A program made the position numbers and the translations under genes. This document shows, piece after piece, positions 11,526 to 21,716 of a stretch of 64,000 nucleotides of DNA. This DNA comes from Apiosordaria backusii (lineage: Eukaryota > Ascomycota > Sordariomycetes > Sordariales > Lasiosphaeriaceae): NCBI GenBank assembly GCA_030549205.1, contig JAUKTV010000014.1, positions 806,001 through 870,000 on the forward strand, read 5' to 3'. Numbering within the stretch: the first letter of the stretch is position 1; each line of letters opens with the position of its first letter. The notes beneath the pieces are model-generated. The model did not search any database. It was not told the origin of the DNA and saw nothing but the letters and a program-made list of their open reading frames with translations.

Positions 11526-12185
11526 CTTGGTGATTGATGATAGATGGGGGAGGGTGAGAGGTGAGAAGTGAGAGGTGAAGTTGATGTGTTCGCGAAGTGG
11601 ACTTAGTCGCGTCTCTCAGCCATGGCGCCAAGAAAAGACTTTCGGGGGCAGTTCGCCAGTGATTGGCTGCATTGGTTGGAGGCGATGGAGATTTTGAGAC
11701 ATGGAACATGGCTTGTTTTGTGGTCGATTGTGGACTCTGATTTTTCAGCTGGGCAAGTGGTTTGCGGTGGTTCTAGATTTTGCCCATAAAAGTTCCCTGT
11801 CTGCTCAAAAGGGTCTAGAACTGGTAGCTGTGAGGACAGGAAACCGCACCCTTGGAACAACAACGAAGGGTGAAAGGTGAATCTGGACCTGGTCGTTAAC
11901 GTTTTCCCAACTCCGTTTCCCAACCATACTGCGGTGTGATCCTAACAACGCCTTGTGACCACTGATTCCACCAACGCGTTGCAACTTTTATTCCTAGCCA
12001 ACCAAACGCGTTTGCGGCCTTTCACAATACTCTAGTACGTCTTGGCAAAATTCGAGACGACAGAAAACGTCGAGATAGGCTCACAAAACGCAGGTAAAAA
12101 CAGGTCTGTGTTATGCAGGCTGGCTCTTTTCTACCATTCTTTAAGATCTGCAAGTCTCTTCGACTGATCTTCGGCTTATTATACT

Positions 12186-12263
12186 GGTGGTTATAAGCGG
12201 TGGTTGTAAGTGGTGGTTGTAAGTGGTGGTTGTATGTGATGGTTGTAAATGGTTGTTGTAAGG
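12186..12263. repeat. 13-bp minisatellite, six imperfect copies
   Basis: Six head-to-tail copies of a 13-bp unit close to ggtggttgtaagt, starting at 12186, 12199, 12212, 12225, 12238 and 12251. Two copies are identical; the others differ at one to three positions. It is intergenic and not in a frame. Confidence 0.9.
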
Positions 12264-13186
12264 GGCATGTCACGGAGAGGTAGATATCCAGAGGCAAAGC
12301 CACTGTAAGTCTGTCCAAATTGATTGAATACTAAGTTGAAGAAGTAAAAGAAAGTCATCAAACAAAGGTCTGGCTGCACGCAGAGCTTTTGAAGTGGCTG
12401 CAGCCCAGACCGATCCAAGGCTTTCCCAATCGGGCCTAGTGGCTTTTCCTTATCTTATCTCTTGTGACGGCAGGCCCCACGTGACCCACAGGTCGTAGGC
12501 CAGTTGTTTGGGGACTTTGTGATGTGCAGGGTTAGGGTTCTGAGAGGCGATGGGTGGTTGAAAAAGCTGACCTTGGAATTCAAGTTGGGTCGGCTTACAT
12601 TAAAATGCCTGTTTTTTGCAGCGTTTTCAATGGGAATCTCATGTTTTGAAGATTCTTTGTGGGATGTCCTGCCCGTGTGGCTAGCTGAATGTCTTCAGGG
12701 ATTTTTCGTGACTATCACTAGCCAGGCTCGTCAGAAGGGACCTGGATATTGAGATCGTCGGTGTCACTTTGATGTCATACTGATAGCAATGAATTGAGCG
12801 TTAGCGAATGTTTAGCAGCGCTCGAGGCCCTTGGTCACCACTTAGGCGGCACGTTATGACTCGAGCTGTAGGTCATCTGGAAATGCAACCTTCAGGTCTC
12901 CGCCCAAAAGCATCATAGTGCAGAACCAAGTTGGGAAAAAAATCCCGCGGCCAGACATGGGACGAGAGGCTCCGGAGACACAAGATCTTGGGGATGGAGG
13001 TTAAGGCCGGAATCGGGAAATGGAGCCCGTCTACGACGCTATGCGACTGTCGCTAGCAAAGCGTAACTGGCCCAAAGGTTTGCATTGTGCCCCTCGCATT
13101 GACGTAAGAAAGGTGTCATTAACTATCAGCAGCATGATAGGATCCTAGGACATGGCGCTCATTCCCCTTGGCACTCATCACATCAT

Positions 13187-13194
13187 TATATAAG
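13187..13194 (+). promoter_or_regulatory. TATA box of the alcohol dehydrogenase gene
   Basis: tatataag lies about 105 bp upstream of the chosen ATG (13299). It is followed at 13238-13269 by two tandem 16-bp copies of ctgcttcaacactgga (15 of 16 identical), probably in the 5' leader. Confidence 0.5.
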
Positions 13195-13298
13195 GTATAG
13201 AATATTCAAACTGACCCTGAAGAGTACCTGATCCAGTCTGCTTCAACACTGGACTGCTTCAACACTAGACAAACAGATCTACTAGCATACTACCCAAC

Positions 13299-14950
13299 AT
13301 GGCCGAGAACGTTGCCGCAAAAGGGATAGAGAAGGTCCTAGGCCATAGCGACAAAGATCGTGCGACGCATACGGATATCTCGAATCCCGACCGCGAAGGT
13401 GGCAAGTATGCCGATCCGAGTGGAAAGAAGATGAAGGCGCTGGCGTGGATGGGCAAAAATGACGTGCGTGTTAGTATGTAGCGGCTTCATCCCCCCCCCC
13501 CCCATCCCCTCCGCTGGGCGAACTTCTTGAGAGTATGACTAATATGGGGTTATAGTTGTCGCAAGTAAGCCCAAGATCATTGAGCCCACCGATGTCATCG
13601 TCAAGGTCACGGGCACGACTGTATGTGGCAGCGACGTCCACCTCTTGCACGGCGTCATCCTTCAGCTCGAGAAGGGCGATATCCTTGGTCACGAGTTCTG
13701 CGGTATAGTCGAAGAAGTAGGCCCAGCTGTTAAAAGCCTGAAGCCTGGTGAGCGGGTGGTGAACAGCTTCTGCATCTCTTGCGGTGAGTGCGAGTTCTGC
13801 AAGAAGAAGCTTACTACGGCTTGCGAGAGGACCAATGCCTCGACCCTGCAGGGCACGATGTATGGCAAGCGCCTGAGCGGCATCTTCGGCTACTCCCACT
13901 TCGTTGGTGGTTTTGCTGGAGGCCAGGCTGAATATGTACGTGTCCCACTGGCCGACAACAATCTTCTCAAACTCCCCGACTCGGTTCCGGATGAGAAAGG
14001 TCAGCCGCATCTTGTTCTTGGTATATCGCTTATGCTGACTGTTTGTTTGCCTCAGGCCTGTACCTCTCTGACGTTCTTCCCACCTCGTACCACGCAGTGA
14101 CATATACTGGGGTGAAGGAAGGGGATACAGTTGCAATCTGGGGCCTAGGCCCGATTGGGTTCATGGCCAGCTACTGGGCTCTGAAGCATAAGGGAGCCAA
14201 GCGCGTCATTGGCATCGACAACAACTGGCGCACCGACTATGCAAAGTCTAAGATCGAGGGTATGGAAACCATCAACTACACAACTCTGAAGAGTGACGAG
14301 TCAGTACCCTCCAAGATTCTCGAGATGGTGCCGGGAGGTGTCGATGTTTGCATTGATGCAACTGGTGGCGAGTACGCCAAGGGATGGACGCACAAGATGG
14401 AGCTTGCGACTGGCGTGGAGCAAGACACCAGTGAGATGATCAACGAGGCTATCTGTTCGGTGAAGAAGTTTGGAAGGGTCGGTATCATTGGCGACTATGT
14501 TGGATGTGAGTATTCGGACTATTCCTCTCGCCCGACTGAGGAGACGCCTCCGTCGGCTGGAGAATCTTCTTGTTTGAGCCGCAGGTTGAGCAACTCGCTG
14601 ACCATTGCCCGCAGTCACCAACCACTTCAACGTCGGAGCACTGATGGAGCTTGGCATCAGCTTGATTGGCTGTGGTCAGACCCCTGTCCACAGATGTGAG
14701 TCCAATCGACGATCCTTGATGCAATATCTTGGGCACTGACAACGTTATAGACTGGGAGGAGCTTCGGGACATGGTCGAGAGCGGGAAAGTCGATCCGACC
14801 ATTATGCTTACTCATCGCTTCTTGCTTGACGACATTGATAAGGTCTACTACATGCAGGAGCAGAGGAAAGACGGACTCGTCAAGTGCTTTGTCGAGACCC
14901 GGTTTTCAGGTCCGAGAGCCCCAGGGACGCCGGAGCTCTCGACGCTTTAA
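13299..14950 (+). CDS. Zinc-dependent alcohol dehydrogenase (MDR; formaldehyde-dehydrogenase-like)
   Basis: Five exons: 13299..13473, 13556..13999, 14056..14505, 14615..14695 and 14751..14950, giving 449 residues. All four introns are GT..AG and keep phase 1. Intron 1 (GTATGT..TAG) has a run of 13 C at 13491-13503. The protein has a 44-residue N-terminal extension before MKALAW. The catalytic zinc region follows (VCGSDVHLLHG, GHEFCGIVEEVGP), then a structural-zinc Cys cluster (CISCGECEFCKKKLTTAC) and a Rossmann NAD(P) site (GLGPIG). The sequence best resembles fungal members of the glutathione-independent formaldehyde/alcohol dehydrogenase group, soluble NAD(P)-dependent oxidoreductases. The C-terminus (SGPRAPGTPELSTL) is not conserved. 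The substrate is unknown. Confidence 0.92.
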
Positions 14951-15075
14951 GATGCTATCGTCCGTCTTTTCCAACCACAAATTGCCATGCTATGGGCTAT
15001 CTGGGGGTTCCAAGATACCTAACAAAAGTGTCATTCCTTTAACGTATAACGTTATGATAAGCAAGTGAAACAGAC

Positions 15076-15218
15076 AAGCGAGTGGAACACGTTAACAAAT
15101 CTAATGAGGCTGCGTACAAAATTAATGCTAGAAAATTGTTAACTAATGGGTCTTAATAATTTCTTAGCGCTCTTAACGTGCAGCCTCATTGAATCCTGTT
15201 AATGTGATTCACTCGCTT
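15076..15218. repeat. Imperfect inverted repeat (about 39 bp arms)
   Basis: Left arm 15076-15113 (starting aagcgagtgg, ending gaggctgc) matches the reverse complement of 15180-15218 (starting gcagcctcatt, ending actcgctt) over most of its length, with about 66 bp between. It lies just upstream of the copia relic and may belong to a terminal structure of that or another element. Confidence 0.6.
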
Positions 15219-15385
15219 ATTCTAGCTAGTCTCAAGGTGCGATGTCTGATGTGATATTCATGTGTGTAATGATGTGGTGAGTCTGATGATGTGGAAGCGA
15301 GGATGCGGATGTGTGTAGTTCGGGAGATGGAGGATAGGGTCGTTGTCACGGCCACGTTAAGGAGAAAGGTAGGCGATCGAGGGGC

Positions 15386-16511
15386 GAACCGGACCTTGAG
15401 ATCTGGGACTCGCACTTGCGCGCCTCTTTGGCTCCGTACAACTTGTTCCGGTATATTGATGGCGACATCCCGAAGCCGGCTGATAACGACTCTGCGGGGC
15501 TGAATACGTGGAACGCCGGCCGTGCGGACATCTTCGGGGTCATCATGGCATCGTTGAAGTCAAACATCTGGTTACGCATGACGCAAATTGGCTGGAAGCC
15601 GGAAGTCGTCGACCCCCGTGCAGCATACCGGAAGGTCTTCAACGCTCTTCAACACGGTACGGGAAAACTTGACTTGCTTGTTGATCCAGGAATCAGGAGG
15701 ATGCAAGAGAAGACTCTGACCTGGGAGGGCTTGATCAGATGTATAACCAGAGCGGCAGCTACATTTATTACGCATTAACTACATCAAGCCGGACAAGCGC
15801 ATCAAAACAGACAAATTCGGTCCCCGTGCCGAAAAGGGAAGATTGATAGGCTACGCAGACATCCATGGCAAGATTTACTGGGTTGGGAACCCCGCAGGCT
15901 GGCGCCATTGTGCGTATCAGTGCTGTCAAGTTCAGTGAGGACGAAGACTACCAAAATGACGATGATGTCGACGAACCACAGTACGAAGCAGGCTTCAGCG
16001 ACACGACGGTCGAAGAAGACGAGGGTATGGTTGAGTTCCACCGTAAGGTACCTAGTTGCGAAGCCTCAGTCCCACAGGAGGGTACGGCTTCCACTGCCAC
16101 CAACGCCTTCCACGACGTCGCCAAATACGTCAACGGCGACTGTGGTACCCCCAGCCAACTCAACGGCGGAGCCGGAGCGGGCTACATCTCTAGCGCGCCA
16201 GAGCCGCGGCACGTCGCGCCCAGTACAACCAGAGGAACTGGCGGCGGCCGGACCCCGTGTTAACTCGTCCGCTGCGTGTGGAAGCGGAGGAATCGGGACT
16301 GCTTACCCCTGAATCGCTGAGGCAGTTGCCAGAGCCGCCCCGGACGCCCCCGATGCCGCCTCGGTCGGAGCGACCGTCAACGCCATCGACGGAGCCATTG
16401 GGAAACAGAAAGTACCACGGCAATGACGACTGGACGCTCAACTTCGACAACGACGAGATGAGAGAAATCCTGGATGAGGTGCTAATTCACAGTTCGATAT
16501 CGCTAGCATAG
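15386..16511 (+). mobile_element. Degenerate Ty1/copia retrotransposon relic (gag and integrase C-terminal pieces)
   Basis: The frame from 15386 to 15778 reads as copia-type gag (EIWDSHLRASLAPYN, LFRYIDGDIPKPADN, SLKSNIWLRM). Immediately after, 15778-15960 reads as the C-terminal end of a copia integrase region (KTDKFGPRAEKGRLIGYAD, IHGKIYWV), with a frame change at about 15885 that moves the reading to AGAIVRISAVKFSEDEDY. An acidic/Pro-rich linker (to about 16511) fits the segment between integrase and reverse transcriptase. Zinc knuckle, protease, integrase core, reverse transcriptase and RNase H are all missing. The piece is therefore an internally deleted, frameshifted relic. Base composition is normal, so it was not heavily RIPped. 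Confidence 0.75.
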
Positions 16512-16692
16512 TTAAGGCATTACAATCTGTAGCAACAGAGCCAGCTTCGTATTCCACTTGTCCATTTTCTAATAGCGATCATCTATAGCTAATCTGCCAT
16601 CGATCACTCGTCAAGGAGCCATGGACTGCATCCCGCCCGACAGCGAGCCCTTTCCAGGTGGATGCCACGAGCGCGAGTCTGTTACGTGCGTG

Positions 16693-17067
16693 TCAGATTA
16701 TTCCCATCTGCTTCTGGCGGTCGTGCACGCTCTGGGCGGTAGCGGCTGGGCCGCCTGGGATGGGTCCACGGCCTGTTATGTGGGACTCGGCAGAGGCAAC
16801 GGCCGACGCTTCAGCCTGGGTGACGGGGCGGCCCTCGGCGAAATCGGCTTCGAGTTGCACGGTGTCGGGCAGTTTCGGATCGATTGCTGCGCCCAAGTTC
16901 CGCTGGCGGTCATGCAGGCTCTGAGCGGCGGCGGGCCCAGCCCCTTTTACATTGCGGCCCTTAAGATTGGACTCAGCAGAGGTGAGATTGGAGGCCTCGG
17001 CTTGGGTGATGGGACGCTCGGTGCCCTGGATCTCGATCTCCTTTTTGGTGGGCAGCCGCGACTCCAT
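16693..17067 (-). CDS. Seed-maturation-protein (SMP) domain protein, LEA-like
   Basis: One exon of 124 residues. Two SMP-type repeats are visible: ERPITQAEASNLTSAESNLK..GPAAAQSLHDRQ (about 17-56) and GRPVTQAEASAVASAESHIT..GPAATAQSVHDRQ (about 78-119). SMP domains occur in plant late-embryogenesis-abundant proteins and in small fungal proteins expressed in spores or under drying stress. They are hydrophilic and Ala/Gly-rich, as here. A stress or spore role is inferred from family only. It is flanked on the right by a direct repeat, on the left by the copia relic. Confidence 0.85.
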   Translation of the reverse strand: MESRLPTKKEIEIQGTERPITQAEASNLTSAESNLKGRNVKGAGPAAAQSLHDRQRNLGAAIDPKLPDTVQLEADFAEGRPVTQAEASAVASAESHITGRGPIPGGPAATAQSVHDRQKQMGII

Positions 17068-17662
17068 TCTCTAGCTAGGCGTGGTGGGTTGAAATATTAT
17101 GGCTGATTTCGATGGTGATTGTGCTGGCAGGCTGACTTGGTGGAATGGCGTGTTAAGGTCTGAAGAGAGAAGTCCGACGTGTTGTATTTTCCGCTGATAT
17201 ATCTTTTCTTCCAAAAAAAAAAAAGCCCCAAAGATTTCCTTATCCCTCTTAATAGGTGACAAAAGCTGATGTCAATATGCCGTAGCTATGGCATAGTGAC
17301 AAAAAGCTGATGTCAATATGCCGTAGCTAGATTTCATCCTCCGTTTAGTCTCATCTCTTCGACCCCAGTGGGCCCGCACAGACTAAATGCATGTATAAGT
17401 GGGGCCCCAGATGCATCTCTCAGAGAAGGTCGGAGAACAAAAGTGGAAATCCAACCACAACTAAGATAGGTAGTTACAATAGTATACTTTATATTAAGAT
17501 GAAGCCCTGATTTCTAGCTATTTAATAATGCTGAGGGAACTCCCTGCTGCTCGCCAGAGTGTCCCTACCATTCAATTCAACAACAGCTTGCCGAACGGAT
17601 TTGTCTTCCCGAATTACTAGACGACATCCTGCACTCAAAGTGCTCACTTGGGCCAGTGAGAC
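17068..17662. other. Intergenic flank of SMP and transporter genes
   Basis: Promoter side of the SMP gene and 3' side of the transporter. No gene. It contains the direct repeat listed next and an A12-13 run near 17213-17224. Confidence 0.5.
17257..17329. repeat. 33-bp direct repeat, two copies, 40-bp period
   Basis: Copies at 17257-17288 and 17297-17329 share tgacaaaa(a)gctgatgtcaatatgccgtagcta, differing only by one A in a homopolymer. They lie in the likely promoter of the SMP gene, about 190 bp upstream of its ATG, so they could be a doubled regulatory site. Confidence 0.85.
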
Positions 17663-19402
17663 TTATACCTCGTTCGCATGCACGACACTGCTTTTCTCTT
17701 CGGATGAGTCCGTGTCTTTGCCGTTTCCCTGCACGCGGCTGTCCAGCTCGGCGATGCGCTTCTTGAACTCGGCCTCCTCGTCCCAGGTGAAGGGGCTCTT
17801 GCTCGCGAAGAGGAAGTCTATGGCCTCGAGCGTGCGGCCGGCGGTCTCGGGGAAGAAGCAGTAGATGATGGGGATGTAGACCAACATGGCGGCGCCGAAG
17901 ACGTAGAAAGTCTTCTCGCCGATGCCGGCGAACATGATGGGCACGAGCAGCGAGCCGCCGCCGAACCCGACGGCCCAGCCGGCGACGCCGAAGGCGTTGC
18001 CCTTGGCGCGGAGCCAGGTGGGGAAGATCTCGGTCGGGTAGATGAAGGGGATCATGAGCCAGGACGAGCTGAAGATGAGCACGTAGACGAACACCATGGC
18101 GGCCGCTGCCGTGCCGAACTGCTCCTTACGGTCTGGGTGGTCGATGGCGCCGCGGTTGAGGCCGCCGATCATGAAGAGGATGATGCTGAGTGCGACGGCA
18201 CCCCAGTAGAGCGTGCGTCTTCGGCCGACACGGTCCAGTGTAAAGGCGGCGATGCCAGTGCCGAGGATACCGACCATCATCATGAGGGCGGAGAGCCAGT
18301 TGGACTTGAGGTCGTCAAAGCCGGCCGTGCGGAAGATGGTGCCCGAGTAGATGACCACGGCGGCGATGCCGGTTCCGTACTGCATGAGCACCTGCAGCCA
18401 GAATGCCAGCTGGATGCGGCGGCCGATGTGGATGTCGCCCGAGCCAATGCCAAAGAACATCTGGACGTAGTTTAGGTTCTCTGACTCCTTCTCCATCTCG
18501 ATGACCGTGACGATCTCCCGGTATTCACGTTGTGCGTCGGGGTGGTCCGGGTCGTCGTTGCCGCGTATCTTGGTGATGATCTCGCGAGCTTCTTCACAGC
18601 GGCCGACCTTGATAAGCCATCGCGGCGACTCGGGGATCAAGAGGGATCCGATGAAGAGGAGGACGAGAGGGATGGCCTGGGACGCGAAGCAGAACCTCCA
18701 CCGGAAAGCGCCGCCCGCGAGCTCGGTAAAGGATGTCCCGAACCCAATCCACGCGGACAAGCTGATGCCGGAGAAGTTTGCGAGAAAGGTCAGGGCGATA
18801 TTCTTGCCTCGGTGCGCTGCAGGCGATAGTTCGGCTGTCCATGCTGGAGCAATGACGATGATGAAGGCAACACCGCAACCGGCAAAGAGCCTGGCGACGA
18901 GCATGTGGGGAAGGTTGACGGCCGAGGATTGGAGGATGACGCCGAGCATGCACAAGAAGATGGCAACCCAAATACCCTTGATTCCTACACATGTCTGTCA
19001 GTGCCGCTCTGTGATGATACCAGGTAGATGCGAGGAGGGGAGGGTTTCGAGACATACGTCCATGTTTGTCGGAGAAATGACCAGCCCAGAAGGCTCCGAA
19101 AAGCGAGCCTGCGTAGTATGTGGCGACAATGCCGCCTTGCAGTGAAGGCTTGATAACCTTGCCATGCTCGTCGGCAAAGCCCATGCGTCGCTGGTAGCTG
19201 TGAGTTAGGCCGCGTGGATCAACTGCATGTGGCTGCGGGGGATGCAAAGACTTACACCATATTCGGGTGCCACATTAACTGCGCCCATCACTCCTTGACT
19301 CATGCCTTCATAGGCGATAGCCAGGGCGGAGACGCCTATAATCAAGTTGAGCAGCTTCGGCCCGGGAAGGGTCTTCCAGTACTTTTGCTTTGGCTGGAAC
19401 AT
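17663..19402 (-). CDS. MFS sugar transporter (sugar porter family)
   Basis: Three exons, complement(19256..19402, 19058..19190, 17663..18984), give 533 residues, the usual size for fungal sugar porters. Signatures in order: LIIGVSALAIAYEGMSQGVM (TM1), GHFSDKHGRIKG (the G-x3-D-x-x-G-R/K loop of TM2-3), PESPRWLIKVGR (after TM6), LDRVGRRRTL (TM8-9 loop), IYPTEIFPTWLRAKG (PTEIFP sugar-porter motif), FFPETAGRTLEAID (PETAGRTLE). About 12 transmembrane segments are visible, so it is a plasma-membrane proton/sugar symporter or facilitator. The start is the first true ATG; the frame extends upstream only through a TTG. It is divergent from the Zn2Cys6 regulator across a 507-bp promoter, and two genes from a sugar kinase, which suggests it imports that kinase's substrate. 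Its specificity cannot be read from sequence. Confidence 0.93.
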
Positions 19403-19909
19403 GGTGAGGACCCGGCTGAAAGCGACTGTAATCCCTGGGAAAGGTGTGAGGTATCGTAGTATTCTCAAGTGGAAGACTTGTGGCCGGAGAGTTGCATCTC
19501 TATATACGCATGTTTTGGGTCGCCTAGTCTAGACCTTGGGAGCAATCCGGGGACGGGAGTGGGTGAAAACCTGGGGTAAATGCCACGGGCCTGGGGTTCG
19601 CCAATACCGGTGGAATGGAAGACTTTGTGGAGTCTCGATGTCTCGTCTCGAATTTCCATTCTAAGTCTAGCTATCGCCAATTTTGCCTCCACCTGAGACG
19701 TCACTACCGGTAGGCCAATGCTGCATTACCGGGGCCGTGCTGTCGGGTCCCCCTTTTACCAATGCCCACGGTCGGGTATAACGAGTTGGCCTATCCCCAC
19801 AACCTGGAACCCGCTCGATTCGAGTGTCGAGACGAGTTTCTGTCGAGACGAGTTTCTGTCTGAACCCTTACCACAGTACTTCCCCATCTTACTCCATCTA
19901 TCTCTCCCC
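19403..19909. promoter_or_regulatory. Shared divergent promoter with candidate Zn2Cys6 operators
   Basis: 507 bp between the transporter start (minus) and the regulator start (plus). It contains a perfect 10-bp palindrome ctaccggtag at 19704-19713, whose CCG/CGG half-sites are of the kind bound by Zn2Cys6 dimers. It also contains a perfect tandem 16-bp repeat tgtcgagacgagtttc at 19825-19840 and 19841-19856, about 55 bp before the regulator ATG. A further accggt lies near 19605. Regulatory function is inferred. Confidence 0.5.
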
Positions 19910-21645
19910 ATGGGGAAACTACGCTCCAGAGAAGGCTGGTCGGTATCTCTCTCCCCATGATTCTGCCCCGCATTACTGACCCTTGCCTTGGTGTCTAGTC
20001 TAACCTGCCGGTCACGACATGTCAAATGTTGGTGCTTGTCGGTGCTTTTTCAGTGCTTGTCTTGGTTGCTGACAGTGCTCTTAGGCGATGAGACACGACC
20101 AATCTGCGGCAATTGCCGAAATTCCAATCGTGACTGTCGGCAGCCAGAGCGTCAAGAGGCACAGATTCGCTTTCACGACATGAGGCGCCGTGCGTCACGG
20201 TTCAAGACGCCGGAGGGGATCCAGGCAGCTGTCAGCAGCAGCAGCAGCAACAGCAGCAGGAGCCCTTCGTCCTTAGTCCGCCGCGACTCCGAGGGCAGTG
20301 GGTCCACGCTGGTTACCGGTAGCGTCTCGCCCCCGTTCACCGGCCCTCCCATCTCCATCGCCCAGCTGCTCCAGCCGCAATCCGCTTCTCCGGAATTCCA
20401 AGTCTCGAGTCCATGGCCGCCAGCGGTGGACCCAGCTACCCCAGACAACCCTCTCCCGAAGGCGCTGACTCGTCACGAGGCTGCGCTGCTGCGCTACTAC
20501 ACCGCACATCTAAGCAGGTGGCTAGACTGCACCGACGCGTCCAGGCAGTTTACGCTCAGGATACCCGCGCTCGCCACGGCTTGCCCAGTCTTGCTCGAGG
20601 CTATCATGTCGTTCGCGGCAAGGCATGCAGGAGATGCCGAGGCTGCGAACCTGGCGCATGAGCGCTGCATCGCCATGCTCATCGTCCTCCTAGACTCGGA
20701 ACAAGTTGCGGATGACGACGTGCTACTCTGCGCTATTGTCATTCTCCGCGTCTTCGAGCAGATGACGGCTCTCGGCAACGGGAGCGACCAGGAGAGGCAC
20801 CTGGCCGGCTGCAGCGCCCTTCTCCGGGCATGCCAGGGACCTTGCGTCGACCCGTCTGCGCCCGGGCTGCGCGACGCAGCCTTCTGGGTCTACATGCGCC
20901 AGTGCCTGTACAACGCCTGCATCAACCAGCAGGCGCCAAACGTGGACTTCTCCCTGACTCTGCTCCCCATTCCCAGTCCCGGCAGCGCCGACACCCTCCG
21001 ATCCGAGACGGCGTGGGCCAATACCATGACGTGGATCTGCGCAACTATCGTCCAGTTCTGCTTCGGCTCACACACCCAAGACCACAGCACCAGGATGCCA
21101 AAGTGGCAAGAACTGAACAACGCGGTAGAGGACTGGGCCAGATCTCGGCCGCTCAGCTTTAATCCAATCTGGCAGGGTGATGGGTCGTGCGACGGCAATC
21201 CCTTTCCCGAATACTACTTCGCCGCCGACTGGCACCTGGCTGCCTTCGGCTTCTACCAACTTGCCTGCATTCTTCTAATAATATACAAGCCTACCCCACG
21301 TTTTGCAATCCGGCGTGCCCAGGCAGGGGGACTGCGAAAAGAAGATGTGAGTTCAGGTCCCCCCCGCCAACTGCTGCGAACCGAGCTAAACTCAATGTTT
21401 CACACTAGGCGCAGATTTTAGAGCACGCTCGTGCCTTGTGCGGTTCCTGTAAGAGCGAGCCTAGCAATGTGCCCGCAAGAATAACCTTGTGTCATAGTCT
21501 TTTCCTCTGGGGCGGTCTGTTGGACGACCCGTGCGAGAGGGCTTGCTTGGTGCAGCTGCTTGAAGAGCTCGAGCAAAACCACGCCTGGCCAACAGCATGG
21601 ATTATATCAATGCTCAAAGGAGAATGGGGGACTTTTTCGCTGTAA
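19910..21645 (+). CDS. Zn2Cys6 fungal transcription factor
   Basis: Four exons: 19910..19938, 19999..20027, 20085..21346 and 21409..21645, giving 518 residues. Two tiny 29-nt exons assemble the zinc cluster: exon 1 ends at the codon for the first Cys, exon 2 supplies LTCRSRHVK, exon 3 continues with the third Cys. The result is C-x2-C-x6-C-x6-C-x2-C-x6-C (CLTCRSRHVKC, PICGNCRNSNRDC), an exact Zn2Cys6 pattern, which strongly supports these introns. The middle has a Ser-rich linker (about 75-115). The rest is a fungal-specific regulatory domain. Exon 4 carries the typical C-terminal blocks ending NHAWPTAWIISMLKGEWG. It is probably a nuclear regulator of the adjacent divergent transporter and nearby catabolic genes. 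Its stop lies 71 bp from the stop of the DUF89 gene, so the 3' UTRs probably overlap. Confidence 0.9.
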
Positions 21646-21716
21646 AGGTAATTCTAAATAAATTCATGACGACTGGAATCTAGCTTTGTGCTACCTACTC
21701 TATAACCATGCCGATA

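Larger units (their letters stand above)
11526..13298. other. Intergenic with minisatellite and alcohol dehydrogenase promoter
   Basis: About 1.77 kb between two divergently transcribed genes (ribonuclease minus, dehydrogenase plus). No convincing gene. It contains a 13-bp minisatellite, a TATA box and a tandem repeat in the presumed leader, listed separately. Confidence 0.55.

Noticed and set aside
13491..13503. C13 run as an assembly error or slippery site in the dehydrogenase gene
   Set aside because: It lies inside intron 1, so it does not affect the frame.
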